Shown piece by piece: positions 31,793-40,934 of a stretch of DNA of 64,000 bases; position 1 is the stretch's first letter; every line of letters begins with the position of its first letter. The position numbers and the translations under genes are program-made. The DNA comes from WSZJ01 sp964590435 (GTDB lineage: Bacteria > Planctomycetota > MHYJ01 > WSZJ01), in assembly GCA_964590435.1 (NCBI GenBank), contig CAZPWT010000036.1:8171-72170 (forward strand), written 5' to 3'. Under the pieces are notes generated by a model. It saw only the letters and a list, made by a program, of their open reading frames with translations, made no database searches and was not told the DNA's origin.

Positions 31793-33070
31793 GTGAGCCG
31801 CGAGAGCGTGCTCCTCGTGGGCGTCGAGTTGAAAGGGCAGGACGGGGACTTCGAAGAGCGGCAGCGCGAGCTGGCGATGCTGGTGAAGACGGCGGGTGCG
31901 GTGGTGGTGGGCGAGGTGGTGCAGAAGCGGGAGAAGCCGGACGCCGGGCACTATGTCGGCGAGGGGAAGGCGCTCGAGATCAAGGAGACGGCGGAAGACC
32001 TCGACGCGGACACGATCGTGTTCGACCACGACCTGTCGCCGGCGCAGGTGAAGAACCTGGAGAAGACGATCGGGCGAAAGGTGCTGGACCGGACGGAGAT
32101 CATTCTCGACATCTTTGCGACGCACGCACGTTCGAAGCAGGCGAAGCTGCAGGTGGAGCTGGCGCAGCTCGAGTACACGCTCCCCCGGCTGCGCGGGCAG
32201 TGGCAGCACCTGGAGCGGATTGCGGGCGGCCGCGGCGGCGGCGCGGGGGGCGCGGTCGGCGGCATGGGAACGCGCGGGCCCGGCGAAAAGCAGCTCGAGG
32301 TGGACCGGCGGATCGCGCACGAGCAGATCGTGGCGATGAAGCGCGAGCTGAAGGAGATCGACACGCGGAAGACGCGCGAGATCAAGGCGCGCGGCGAGAA
32401 CTTCACGGTGGCGCTCGTCGGCTACACGAACGCCGGCAAGAGCACGCTCATGAACCGGATCACGCACTCGGACGTGCTCGTCGAGGACAAGCTGTTCTCC
32501 ACGCTCGACACGAAGACGCACACGTGGAAGCTGCGCGGCGGAATGAAGGTGATGGCGAGCGACACGGTCGGGTTCATCCGCGCGCTGCCGCACCACCTGG
32601 TCGCGTCGTTCCATGCGACGCTCGAGGAGGTGATCTACGCGGACCTGCTCCTCCACGTCGTCGACGCTTCGGCCCGCGACGCCGCGGGGCACATCGCTGC
32701 CGTCGACGCGGTGCTGAAAAAGCTGAACTGCGCGGACAAGGACCGGCTGCTCGTCTTCAACAAGATGGACGCCGTGAAGGACCGGATGGAGTACGAGGTG
32801 CTGCGCGCGCAATATCCCGGGGCGATCGAGATCAGCGCGCGGACCGGGAACGGCATGGAGGCGCTGGACGACGAAGTCGCCGGGAGGCTGGACCGGCGGC
32901 TGGTGGACGTGTCGCTCGACGTGCCGGTCGCCGACGGGAGGCTCCTTGCCTACCTCGCGGAAAACGCCCGCGTCACGGAGCGGACGCTCGACGGCGACAA
33001 CTGGCGCATCAAGGCCCGGCTCGCGCCGTGGCACGCCTCCAAGCTGCAGCGCACCGGCGGGCTGGTCTAG
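31793..33070 (+). CDS. hflX: Ribosome-associated GTPase HflX
   Basis: 425 residues, GTG start. The N-terminal HflX domain (about 1-190) includes GEVVQKREKPDAGHYVGEGK, FDHDLSPAQVKNLEK and GPGEKQLEVDRR. The GTPase domain has G1 GYTNAGKST, G3 DTVGFI and G4 NKMD, with the LFSTLDTKTHTW switch region. HflX splits stalled or hibernating 70S ribosomes under stress. An upstream in-frame CTG (31772) preceded by GAGAGA is an alternative start adding seven residues. A Gly-rich loop (GGRGGGAGGAVGG) replaces part of the usual linker. The gene stands alone. Confidence 0.93.
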   Translation: MSRESVLLVGVELKGQDGDFEERQRELAMLVKTAGAVVVGEVVQKREKPDAGHYVGEGKALEIKETAEDLDADTIVFDHDLSPAQVKNLEKTIGRKVLDRTEIILDIFATHARSKQAKLQVELAQLEYTLPRLRGQWQHLERIAGGRGGGAGGAVGGMGTRGPGEKQLEVDRRIAHEQIVAMKRELKEIDTRKTREIKARGENFTVALVGYTNAGKSTLMNRITHSDVLVEDKLFSTLDTKTHTWKLRGGMKVMASDTVGFIRALPHHLVASFHATLEEVIYADLLLHVVDASARDAAGHIAAVDAVLKKLNCADKDRLLVFNKMDAVKDRMEYEVLRAQYPGAIEISARTGNGMEALDDEVAGRLDRRLVDVSLDVPVADGRLLAYLAENARVTERTLDGDNWRIKARLAPWHASKLQRTGGLV

Positions 33071-34923
33071 AACCGCTTCGTCTTCGGCCCCGCCGGCAGG
33101 TCGCTCTTCGCGATCGCCCACGGCGTGACGACGCGGAACAGCTCGAAGCGCACGTCGTCGAATCCCTTGAGCGCGGCGTGCAGGTTCTCGGTGGCGTGCC
33201 CGGCGCCCTTGAGCCACCCCTCGACCTCCGCGTCCTTGTGGACCTCGGAGGAAATCACGAGGTCACCGCCGCTGCAGAGGCTGACGAGGCGGGCGGTGAT
33301 GTTCACGGTGGAGCCGAAATAGTCGAGGCGGTCGTTGAGCGTGACGGCGATGCAGGGCCCGTAGTGGATGCCCGCCTTGAGCACCATCGGCCGGCCGCCA
33401 TCGGCGGGCTGGGAGAGCTCCTTCGACGCGTTGAGAAGGGCGCGGACGGCGGAGACGGGGCGGCGGAACACGGCGAGGACGGCGTCGCCGATCGTCTTGA
33501 CGAGGGCGCCGTCCTCGTCGGCGATGTGGCGCTTGAGGACGTCGAAGTGCCGCATGACGAGGCCGAACGCCTTGGCGTCGCCGATTTCGCGGTACATGCG
33601 CGTGGATTCGAGGAGGTCGGTGAAGAGGACGCAGAGCGAGCCGACCTCGATTTCCTCGCCGGGACGGAGGGCTTCGCGGGCGAAGAGGTCGCGGAAGACC
33701 TGGGTGCCGGTGACCTCGGCGGCGGTGACGGCGTTGTCGGACCAGGCGGTGCGCTCGAGGAGCATGACCTGGGGCGCCGCGGTCCGGTTCTCGAACTGCA
33801 CGGAAGCGCGCGGGGCGACGGACGCCTCCGTGGCGGGCCAGCCGGCGGCATTCGCGGAGAAGGAAGCGCTCTCGACGCCCCCGGGCTGGACGCGGACGTG
33901 CTGCCCTCCCCTTTCGGAACGCGAACGGACCCGGTAGGCGCCGGGGGCGAGGGCCAGGTCCACGGCGCGAGTCTCGCCGGGCGCGAGCACCTGCTGTGCG
34001 ACGATGTGCGGAGTCACCTGCGGTCCGCCGACGCAGAATTCCACGATGTCGATTTTCCGGATCGACGAATTCGGCCGGAACGTCAGCTCCACCGACCGCT
34101 CGAAGTTCACCTCAAAGTCGATGTTGCACGAGTCGCAGTGCACCTGCTTCTTCACGCCCGCGAGCGACTCGCTGATCCCTTTCGCGCCCCGGCACGACGG
34201 GCACAGCATGTCCCACCGGAACACGAGCAACCCGGCCCGGACCGCGTGCAGGCAGAGGTCGAGCACCTTCTTCCGCGAGACGCCCCACCGGTCCGCCAGC
34301 GCGAACGGCCTCAGGCGCATCAGCGTCAGGTCGTCTCCCTTGCGCACCAGCTCCAGCAACTGCTCGACCAGCTCCGCGTCGAGCGCCGCATCCCTGAGCG
34401 CCTTGCCGATCTGCCCGAGCCGCCCTTCCGCCCCCGGCGCCAGCGTCACCGCCGACGGCGGGATCACCTCCGCCTTCCCCGACATCGCGATTTCGTCGTA
34501 CTTCCGGAAAATCGCGTCGAACGCCGGGTAACTCTTCCACTTCATCTGCAGCGGCATCACCAGCTTCCCCAGCAGCCCGCGCGGCGTCATCCAGATCTGG
34601 TACACGAGGTGGCTGCCGCCCCCCGCCCGCGGCTCCAGGTCCGCCGCGACGCGGATCCGCGCCAGCGGCCCCGCGTGGTAGTTCCGCACGACGCCGAACT
34701 TCCGCGGCGCCGTCCACTCGAACGGCGCCTCGTCCCACTCCAGCCTCATCCCCGCCACGTCCATCGTCAGCCGCTCCGCCCCCACGGCCTTCGTCCCGGA
34801 GCGCTTCACCATCGGGATCCCCGCGTCCGCGTTGAAGCGGTTCGTGTCCGCAACGAACGGCCACATCGCCTCCGGCGAGGACCGGAGGTCCCATTCCCAG
34901 CGGAAGTGGATTTCCTTGTGCAT
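33067..34923 (-). CDS. SRPBCC - zinc ribbon - class III cyclase protein
   Basis: 618 residues from ATG 34923; the frame opens 32 codons earlier, but that extension is Pro/Arg-rich, and TACCTT lies 9 nt upstream of this ATG. The N-terminal ~150 residues look like a SRPBCC/START lipid-binding fold (FRWEWDLRSSPEAMWPFVAD). A helical region, CPSC...CDSC zinc pair (about 240-268) and a beta-rich segment follow. The C-terminal cyclase homology domain (about 430-600) has LCVLFTDLLESTRMYREIG, LVKTIGDAVLAVF and YFGSTVNITARL. This differs from both other cyclases in the window. Its stop overlaps the hflX stop region on the other strand. Confidence 0.75.
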   Translation of the reverse strand: MHKEIHFRWEWDLRSSPEAMWPFVADTNRFNADAGIPMVKRSGTKAVGAERLTMDVAGMRLEWDEAPFEWTAPRKFGVVRNYHAGPLARIRVAADLEPRAGGGSHLVYQIWMTPRGLLGKLVMPLQMKWKSYPAFDAIFRKYDEIAMSGKAEVIPPSAVTLAPGAEGRLGQIGKALRDAALDAELVEQLLELVRKGDDLTLMRLRPFALADRWGVSRKKVLDLCLHAVRAGLLVFRWDMLCPSCRGAKGISESLAGVKKQVHCDSCNIDFEVNFERSVELTFRPNSSIRKIDIVEFCVGGPQVTPHIVAQQVLAPGETRAVDLALAPGAYRVRSRSERGGQHVRVQPGGVESASFSANAAGWPATEASVAPRASVQFENRTAAPQVMLLERTAWSDNAVTAAEVTGTQVFRDLFAREALRPGEEIEVGSLCVLFTDLLESTRMYREIGDAKAFGLVMRHFDVLKRHIADEDGALVKTIGDAVLAVFRRPVSAVRALLNASKELSQPADGGRPMVLKAGIHYGPCIAVTLNDRLDYFGSTVNITARLVSLCSGGDLVISSEVHKDAEVEGWLKGAGHATENLHAALKGFDDVRFELFRVVTPWAIAKSDLPAGPKTKRF

Positions 34924-35014
34924 GTTCGTGGGAAGGTACGCGCGGGGGGAGCGTGCGGTTTGGTGGCGGGGAGCGTAGACGGCGCGGGGCGTGTTGGGAA
35001 GGGGCGCGGGGTCC

Positions 35015-35035
35015 GGCATTCGTGGCGGGAATGCC
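35015..35035. promoter_or_regulatory. Perfect 7-bp inverted repeat just upstream of a TATAAT box
   Basis: GGCATTC at 35015-35021 and GAATGCC at 35029-35035 flank a 7-nt spacer. The element covers the place of the -35 box for the promoter at 35045, so it resembles an operator. The regulator is unknown. Confidence 0.4.
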
Positions 35036-35044
35036 GCGGGGGAC

Positions 35045-35050
35045 TATAAT
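35045..35050 (+). promoter_or_regulatory. Consensus -10 TATAAT
   Basis: A perfect TATAAT 9 nt before ATG 35060 in otherwise GC-rich DNA; the transcript should begin within about 3 nt of the AUG. No clear -35. Confidence 0.55.
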
Positions 35051-35059
35051 CGGGCGCTC

Positions 35060-36538
35060 ATGCCTGTCCTCGACGACCTCTGGGCCCAGGGCGACCGCGA
35101 AGCCGTACTTCAGCGGGCGCTGTCGCTGATCCATGAGGCCCCGGCTCTGTTCGGCGGGCCGGAGGGGCTGCGGCAGCCGTTCCTCGGCGAAGCGGTCAAG
35201 GCGTGGGACGCGGGCGGCGTGCTGCCGCGGGTGAAGGCGCTGCGGCCGGTCGAGAACGCGCTGCTCTTCGCGCTGCGCGACCTCTACGTCTCCTGGGCCT
35301 CGAAGCTCGAGGTGGCGGCGCCCGCGCCGGGCGAAGACGCCCTGAACGTCTCCGGCGTGATGGACGACCTGGCGCCGCTCGATTCCGGGATGCTGAAGCT
35401 CGTGCTCCTCGGGTCGCGCTTCCTTTCGGCGGAAGAAGTCGCCGCCGTCGCGGGGCTGGCCGGCAAGCCGGTGCGCGACGTGCTCTGGGGGCTGGCGCGC
35501 GCGGAAGCGGCGCGGCGGGGGCGCGACGGGGCGGAGCGGGCGAAGCTGATCGACAAGTTCGTGCTCGCGCGGGCGACCGGCAAGGCGGCCGAGGAGCTGG
35601 CGGCGTGGGCGGTGGCGGGGCGCGAAGGCATGGCGGTCTCTCCCGCGGAGGTCGATGCGGCGATCGGCTGGGCGCCCGGGACGGCCGGCAAGAAACTCGC
35701 CTCGGCGCGCGAGTCGGTGCTGAAGCGGTTGATGCAGGGGAAGTCGGTCTACGAGCCGGGCCCCGGCGAGCCGAGCTTCGAGAAACTGTCGCGCTTCGTG
35801 GATGACGACCTCCCGAAGGAGGAAGGCGACGCGGTGGCGGCGCACATGGAGTCGTCGATGGCCGCGGTGAAGGCGACGGGGCGGATCGCGCGGCTGTCGT
35901 CGCTGGTCGCGGACGCGGTGCTCGGGACGTGGGAGCCGCCGAAGCCCGCGGGGGACGCGGGGATCGCGCTGGCGGACCTGGCCTCGTGGAGCGCGGGCGG
36001 AAGGGCCGACGTGGACGAACGAGTCGCAGCGTCGGCGGCCGAGCTGGCGCGCGCGGTCGACGTCTTCCGCGCCCTCGCGGCGAAGGAAGGACGGACGCTT
36101 GCCCCGGTGTCCGCGGATGCCCTTCCCAGGCGCGCCGGGTCCGCGCCGTCCCCTGTCCCGTCGCCCACGGCGGCGGACAACGCGCCGAAGATCGAGCTGC
36201 GCGGCTGGCCGAACAGGCTCGAGATCGTGAAGGTCGCCGAGGGGATCAAGATCGACGAGGACGGGCACGTAAAAGCGTTCGCGTGGAAGTCCGGGGACCG
36301 CGACGTGATCGCCGACTTCTCTTCGACGCAGGCCGGCTTCGGCGTGCGGCTGCGGGTGAAGTCGGGCGGAGTTCCCTCCGGCGGCGTGCCGGTCACGGTC
36401 TCGGCGCGGAACGCGCGCAAGACCTACAGCACGCGCCCGACGGACACCACGGGCGAAGTCGTCGTCCGCCAGATGCCGCTCCAGTCGTTCCGCATCGACA
36501 TCGGCGGGGCGCCGGTCGACGTGATCATCGAGTCGTGA
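35060..36538 (+). CDS. Hypothetical helical protein with C-terminal beta domain
   Basis: 492 residues from ATG 35060. The first ~360 residues are Ala-rich helices with GMLKLVLLGSRFLSAEEVAA and a segment like a sigma factor region 4 or anti-sigma zinc-less fold (GKKLASARESVLKRL, KLSRFVDDDLPKEEGDAVAA resembling anti-sigma HMESS helices). A Pro/Ser linker near 365-380 leads to a beta-rich domain of about 110 residues. No family assigned. It is followed after 22 nt by a TPR gene, forming a probable three-gene operon that ends with a CPBP protease. Confidence 0.6.
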   Translation: MPVLDDLWAQGDREAVLQRALSLIHEAPALFGGPEGLRQPFLGEAVKAWDAGGVLPRVKALRPVENALLFALRDLYVSWASKLEVAAPAPGEDALNVSGVMDDLAPLDSGMLKLVLLGSRFLSAEEVAAVAGLAGKPVRDVLWGLARAEAARRGRDGAERAKLIDKFVLARATGKAAEELAAWAVAGREGMAVSPAEVDAAIGWAPGTAGKKLASARESVLKRLMQGKSVYEPGPGEPSFEKLSRFVDDDLPKEEGDAVAAHMESSMAAVKATGRIARLSSLVADAVLGTWEPPKPAGDAGIALADLASWSAGGRADVDERVAASAAELARAVDVFRALAAKEGRTLAPVSADALPRRAGSAPSPVPSPTAADNAPKIELRGWPNRLEIVKVAEGIKIDEDGHVKAFAWKSGDRDVIADFSSTQAGFGVRLRVKSGGVPSGGVPVTVSARNARKTYSTRPTDTTGEVVVRQMPLQSFRIDIGGAPVDVIIES

Positions 36539-36560
36539 GCCTGGGAGCGGAAATCGACCG

Positions 36561-37697
36561 ATGAAGCTCGATTTCGTCACCCTCCCGCCCTTCCTCGCCG
36601 ACCGGCTCGGCCTCCCGCGCGACAAGTCCGTCCCGCTCACCCCGGAGACGCGCCGCGCTCTCGCCGAGTCCGGCCCCAGCGTCGAGGCGATCGTCCGCGG
36701 CTGCGAGGCCTACCTCGCCGTGGATCCCGACGACGCCGACTACCGCAAGTTCCTCCGCCGGTACTACCACCACCGCGGCGCCGTCCTCGGGAACGACGGG
36801 CGGCTCGAGGAAGCGCTGGAGTTGTTCCTGAAGGCGCGGGTGCTCGACCCGACCGACCCGCAGGTCCACGTCGACTTCGCCCGCGCCTGCCTCGAGCTCG
36901 AGCGGCCGGAGGACTCGATCGAGGGGTGGCGCGCGGCGATGGCCGCCGGCGAGAAGTCGCCCGAGATTTACGACGGGCTGGCGCGAGCGTTCGCCATGAA
37001 GGGCGACCACAAGAGCGCGAAGGTGGCCGCGGAGCAGGCGCGCAAGGACTTCCCCGACGCGCTTCTCCCGCTCCACACGATGGCGACCGTCCTCTACCAC
37101 GCGGGCGACAAGGCCGGCGTGGAGAAGCTGCTGTTCGAGGCGCTGGCGAAGGCGCCGGACGACCCGCTGACACTGGAGAAGCTCGGCGTCTGGTTCCGCG
37201 AGTGCGGCCGCTTCGAGGAGGCCGCCCGCGCCATCCGCCGCGCGCAGGAACTGGCGCCGGCCGAGCCGCGGCTCATGTACCAGCGCGGGATGATCGAGAT
37301 GCGAAGCGGCGACCGGGCGACGGCGGAGAAGACGTTCCGGGCGCTGCTCGACGCGCGGCCCGACGACCTGGACGGGCGGACGGCGCTGGGGGTGCTGCTC
37401 GTCGACACCACGCGGCCGGCCGAGGCGGAGAAGCTGTTCGCCGAGTCGGCGAAGATCGCGCCGCGCGACTACCGCGCGCACTTTCACCTCGCCCGCCTCT
37501 GCTGCCAGGACGCGGATCGCGTCGAGGAGGGGCTGCGGCATTTCGACCGGATGCTCGACCTCGCGCCGCACGACCGCCACGCGGTCCACACGGCGTACAT
37601 CGTGGCCACGAACGCGGGCGCCGCGACGGTCGCCGCGAAGGCCGAGCGCCTCATGCGCGCCATGGGCGAGGATCCGGGCACCCAGGAGGCGCCATGA
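36561..37697 (+). CDS. TPR-repeat protein
   Basis: 378 residues. After an N-terminal segment (PPFLADRLGLPRDKSVPLTP) the chain is a run of at least seven TPRs, for example GRLEEALELFLKARVLDPTD, GDHKSAKVAAEQARKDFPDA, GRFEEAARAIRRAQELAPAE and RPAEAEKLFAESAKIAPRDY. No signal peptide, so it is probably a cytoplasmic scaffold. Its stop overlaps the ATG of the CPBP protease gene. Confidence 0.75.
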   Translation: MKLDFVTLPPFLADRLGLPRDKSVPLTPETRRALAESGPSVEAIVRGCEAYLAVDPDDADYRKFLRRYYHHRGAVLGNDGRLEEALELFLKARVLDPTDPQVHVDFARACLELERPEDSIEGWRAAMAAGEKSPEIYDGLARAFAMKGDHKSAKVAAEQARKDFPDALLPLHTMATVLYHAGDKAGVEKLLFEALAKAPDDPLTLEKLGVWFRECGRFEEAARAIRRAQELAPAEPRLMYQRGMIEMRSGDRATAEKTFRALLDARPDDLDGRTALGVLLVDTTRPAEAEKLFAESAKIAPRDYRAHFHLARLCCQDADRVEEGLRHFDRMLDLAPHDRHAVHTAYIVATNAGAATVAAKAERLMRAMGEDPGTQEAP

Positions 37698-38431
37698 CGG
37701 TCCTCAAGGAAGGCCCGCAGGCCGCCGGGAACGCGCCCTCGAAATGGCGCTACAACCTCCTCACCTCCCTGGCCCTCATCGCCCCGCTCTTCCTCGTCTA
37801 CCAGGTCGGCGTCCTCCTCACCTGGCCGCTCTACAACGGCGCCGACCTCATCACCGCCTTCCTCGTCCAGCATCTCAACCTCATCGGCTACCTCGCGCTC
37901 AACATCGCCGTCGTCGCCTGCTTCTGCGCGATGGCCGCTTCCCGCAAGGGCAAGGAAGGCGTCGAGGTCGGGATGTTCGTGCCGCTGCTGCTCGAGAGCG
38001 CCTTCTACGCGTTCTTCCTGGGAAGCGCGATCATCTTCGTGATGGCGCGGGTGCTGCACATCCCGCCGCCGCACATGGGGGGCGCGGTGGCCGAGCGCGG
38101 TCCGCTGTCGGCGTTCGTGATGAGCGCCGGCGCCGGCGTGCACGAGGAACTCCTGTTCCGCCTTCTCCTCATGAACGGCCTCGTCGCGCTGTTCAAGGGG
38201 CTGAAGTTCGGCCCGGTCGAGTCGTTCCTGTCGGCGCTCGTGTTTTCCAGCACGCTCTTCAGCGCCATTCACCACCTCGGGCCGCTCGGCGACCCGTTCT
38301 CGGTGTGGGTCTTCACGTTCCGGCTGCTCGCGGGGATCGTCTTCGGGGTGATCTACTGGTTCCGCGGATTCGCGGTGGCGGTGTACACGCACGCGCTGTA
38401 CGACATGTACGTGCTCCTCTGGCCGCGCTGA
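37694..38431 (+). CDS. CPBP-family intramembrane metalloprotease
   Basis: 245 residues from an ATG with AGGAGG 4 nt upstream, overlapping the previous stop. Seven or so hydrophobic helices carry the CPBP (CaaX protease/bacteriocin-processing, type II) motifs: HEELLFRLLL with the EExxxR signature, FSAIHHL, and HALYDMYV. These enzymes cleave within or near the membrane; the substrate is unknown. The full active-site set is present, so the protein should be active. Confidence 0.85.
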   Translation: MTVLKEGPQAAGNAPSKWRYNLLTSLALIAPLFLVYQVGVLLTWPLYNGADLITAFLVQHLNLIGYLALNIAVVACFCAMAASRKGKEGVEVGMFVPLLLESAFYAFFLGSAIIFVMARVLHIPPPHMGGAVAERGPLSAFVMSAGAGVHEELLFRLLLMNGLVALFKGLKFGPVESFLSALVFSSTLFSAIHHLGPLGDPFSVWVFTFRLLAGIVFGVIYWFRGFAVAVYTHALYDMYVLLWPR

Positions 38432-38457
38432 GCGAGCGACGAGCAGCTTGGGCGCGA

Positions 38458-39033
38458 CTACTTCTTGCCTTCCCACTTCGCCAGGAACGCCTCGAACTGG
38501 TCCTCGGCGATGATGTCGACGCGCCCGCCGAACGTGAGGAAGTGGCGGCCGTCCTGGAAGGCGATCGGGTCCCAGACGATGGGCTTGTCGGTCGGCGTCG
38601 AGTCGTTGAGCTTGTCCATCGTGACCCGGTAGGCCTTCTCGCTCATCTGCGTGATGACCTCTTCCTTCGTGGCGTTCGAGCGCGGGATCGAGCAGATGCG
38701 GACGTCCGGGATGTCGCCGGCGTCCAGCATCGACTTGTAGAACGCGCCGGGCGGCGGATACTCCCCCGTGCGTGCAACGTACATCTGCAGCGCAGCGGCA
38801 AGCCCCTTGAGATTCTCGATGCACTGGATGTCGTGCTTCACGCCCTTGTACACCTGCACGGACCCCGTCGGGTCCACGAGGGGCGCGGGATTCGAGGGGC
38901 CCGAGTGGGAAGCGGCGTTCAGCTCCTTCGAGGGCGCGGACTGGCCGCCCCCGCCGGGAGGAGGCCCGATCGGCTTCGTGTCGCAGCCGAGCATCGCCGC
39001 CAGCGCGGCCGCCACGATCGCCTTTGACTTCAT
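38458..39033 (-). CDS. Putative lipoprotein
   Basis: 191 residues from ATG 39033, with GGAGG 11 nt upstream. Lipobox LAAMLGC (Cys17) then a Pro/Gly-rich linker. The domain after residue 55 has KHDIQCIENLKGLAAALQMY and ARTGEYPPPGAFYKSMLDAG, a helix-turn pattern like the globular part of type II secretion pseudopilins or prepilin-like DUF1559 relatives, followed by IPRSNATKEEVI. The type II-like resemblance is weak. It ends convergent to the CPBP gene and lies downstream of rpsT. Confidence 0.6.
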   Translation of the reverse strand: MKSKAIVAAALAAMLGCDTKPIGPPPGGGGQSAPSKELNAASHSGPSNPAPLVDPTGSVQVYKGVKHDIQCIENLKGLAAALQMYVARTGEYPPPGAFYKSMLDAGDIPDVRICSIPRSNATKEEVITQMSEKAYRVTMDKLNDSTPTDKPIVWDPIAFQDGRHFLTFGGRVDIIAEDQFEAFLAKWEGKK

Positions 39034-39070
39034 GCCCACCGGGACCTCCCGCCGCCAGCGCGGCGCCGCC

Positions 39071-39343
39071 CTACTTCGCGGCCGCCGCCAGCGCCTTGAT
39101 CTTCGCCGCCACGCGCGACTTGTAGCGCGAAGCCGCATTCTTGTGGATCACGTGCTTCGAGGCCGCCTTGTCCAGGTAGCCCACGAGCAGCTGGAACTCC
39201 TTCTGCACGCCGTCCGCCTTCGCCTTCGCCATGCCCAGCACCTTCTTCAGCTGGCTGCGGTAACGGGCCTTCACCGCGCGGTTGACGACCCGGCGCTTGT
39301 CGGCCTGCCGAACCCTCTTCTTCGCTGAACGGGAATGAGCCAT
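39071..39343 (-). CDS. rpsT: 30S ribosomal protein S20
   Basis: 90 residues, the normal length. Basic three-helix protein with MAHSRSAKKRVRQADKRRVV, ARYRSQLKKVLGMAKA and DKAASKHVIHKNAASRYKSR typical of bS20, which binds 16S rRNA early in 30S assembly. It follows the large TPR gene after 71 bp; a small GCCCGG/CCGGGC hairpin lies in that gap (39378-39397) without a T-run, so the two may be separately controlled. Confidence 0.95.
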   Translation of the reverse strand: MAHSRSAKKRVRQADKRRVVNRAVKARYRSQLKKVLGMAKAKADGVQKEFQLLVGYLDKAASKHVIHKNAASRYKSRVAAKIKALAAAAK

Positions 39344-39414
39344 GCCTCTGCCTGTCTCCTTTGTCCGGCTTTGCTGCGCCCGGTTTCAGGCCCGGGCACG
39401 TCGCCTTGCCCCGC

Positions 39415-40761
39415 TTACCCGAGCTCTTCGAGCTTCTTCGAGGCGTCCTTGTAGTTGATGTCGATGTTCATGATCTTCTTGTACTCGCCCTTCGCGTCCT
39501 CGACCTTTCCCTGCGCCTTGTAGGACTCCGCCAGGTAGTAGCGCAGCTGCATTTCCCAGTCGGTCGTCGGCGCCAGCGTCAACGCGTTGGTGAACTGCGT
39601 CGCCGCCAGGTCGTAGATCTTCTTGTGGTGGAAGCACCGCCCCAGGTACGTCATCGAGTCGATCTTCCGCTTCGGGTCCTTCACCGTCTGCTGGAACTCG
39701 CCGACCGCCGGGTCGATCATGCCCGCCGAGAAGTACGCGCGGCCGAGCTCGTACTTGAGCGCCATGTCCGTCGGGTGGTCCTTCACGCGCCGCTGGCACT
39801 CCTCCACCCAGAACTTCACGCGCTCCGTGTAGGCCGCCTTGAACGCGGGGTCGTTCGTGTCGCCACCGGCCGCGGACTTCGCCGCCGCGACCTTGATGTC
39901 CAGCTTCTCCACCTTGATGTCGCCGATCTTGAACTTGATCGTCCCGTCCGCCGGGTCCAGGACCTTCGCGCGCTCCAGCGTCGCGATCGCGCCGTCCAGG
40001 TCCTTCTTCTTCTTCTGCATCTCCGCGATCTTCTTCAGCGTCTTGGCCTGAAGCGGGTTGTTCGGGTCGGCCGCGACCTGGTCCTGCATCCGCTTGATCT
40101 CGGCGTCGACCTCGGCGTCCGTCTTCATCCCGTGCTTTTCCTGCTCCATCCGCGAAGCGCCGTCCTTGTCCTTGATGTTGTCGCGGAAGGTCTTGGCGTT
40201 CTCGAGGTTGCTTTCCTTGATCGCGCCGAGGGCCATGAGGTTCTTGAGGCCCATCGTGACTTCGCGGTCGCTGGGGTCGAGCTGCGCGCACTTCGAGTAG
40301 TACTCGATCGCCTTCTTCGTATCGCCCTTCTTCTGCCAGAGGTCGCCCAGCGACTTCATCGCGACCGTGTTGTTCGCGTCCGACGCCAGTACGTGCTCGA
40401 ACTCCGCGATCGCTCCGTCGACGAAATTGCCGTCGCGAAGGGCCGCGCCCAGGGCGACGCGCACGCCGATGTGGATCGGGTCGCCGACGAGGTACTCCTG
40501 GGCGAGCTGGATGCGCTTGTCGGCCGGCTTCGTCATGCCGATCTGCGCCATCGTCTTGCCGCCGTACATCGAGGACGACAGCTTGCCGGGGAAGCCCGAA
40601 ATCTGGCACTTCTGGATGCAGGTCATGCGGAGGGCCTGGCGAGCCTTGACGTGGTTGGGATCCATGAGGGCGATCGACTTGAAGATCTCGATCGCGTAAT
40701 CCCAGTTCTTCTTGTTGAAGGCCTCGGAGCCCTTCTCGAAGAGCTTGTCGACATCGGCCAT
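39415..40761 (-). CDS. Large TPR-repeat protein
   Basis: 448 residues. Lys-rich TPRs throughout: KKNWDYAIEIFKSIALMDPN, GNFVDGAIAEFEHVLASDAN, GDTKKAIEYYSKCAQLDPSD, KKDLDGAIATLERAKVLDPA, GMIDPAVGEFQQTVKD and GKVEDAKGEYKKIMNIDIN. GGAGG lies 12 nt before the ATG and a TTGACT-N17-TACGAT promoter 45 bp upstream, so this is a leadered, probably well expressed gene. Lys and Asn are more frequent than in neighbouring proteins, consistent with high expression. Function unknown. Confidence 0.78.
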   Translation of the reverse strand: MADVDKLFEKGSEAFNKKNWDYAIEIFKSIALMDPNHVKARQALRMTCIQKCQISGFPGKLSSSMYGGKTMAQIGMTKPADKRIQLAQEYLVGDPIHIGVRVALGAALRDGNFVDGAIAEFEHVLASDANNTVAMKSLGDLWQKKGDTKKAIEYYSKCAQLDPSDREVTMGLKNLMALGAIKESNLENAKTFRDNIKDKDGASRMEQEKHGMKTDAEVDAEIKRMQDQVAADPNNPLQAKTLKKIAEMQKKKKDLDGAIATLERAKVLDPADGTIKFKIGDIKVEKLDIKVAAAKSAAGGDTNDPAFKAAYTERVKFWVEECQRRVKDHPTDMALKYELGRAYFSAGMIDPAVGEFQQTVKDPKRKIDSMTYLGRCFHHKKIYDLAATQFTNALTLAPTTDWEMQLRYYLAESYKAQGKVEDAKGEYKKIMNIDINYKDASKKLEELG

Positions 40762-40805
40762 GAGCTTATGAACCTCCTGAAATTCCGCCGGGTGGCAAGC
40801 GGTGA

Positions 40806-40834
40806 ATCGTACGCGGGTGGAAATCGGGAGTCAA
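40806..40834 (-). promoter_or_regulatory. Sigma-70 promoter of the TPR gene
   Basis: On the minus strand TTGACT (40829-40834) and TACGAT (40806-40811) are 17 bp apart. The leader would be about 38 nt and contains the ribosome site. Confidence 0.65.
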
Positions 40835-40934
40835 GGAGAGCCCGGGCGGGGGGTGCATGATCGAGATTGCACAGAACGAATCAGATTTCTCATGGCCGCG
40901 CAAGAGCAACCCACACGAGCTATGCCCGGTCGCA

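Noticed and set aside
40880..40900. Third sigma-54 promoter (TGG...GC spacing near 40891)
   Set aside because: GG and GC are 10 nt apart, but the TTGC core and the CAC after TGG are missing.
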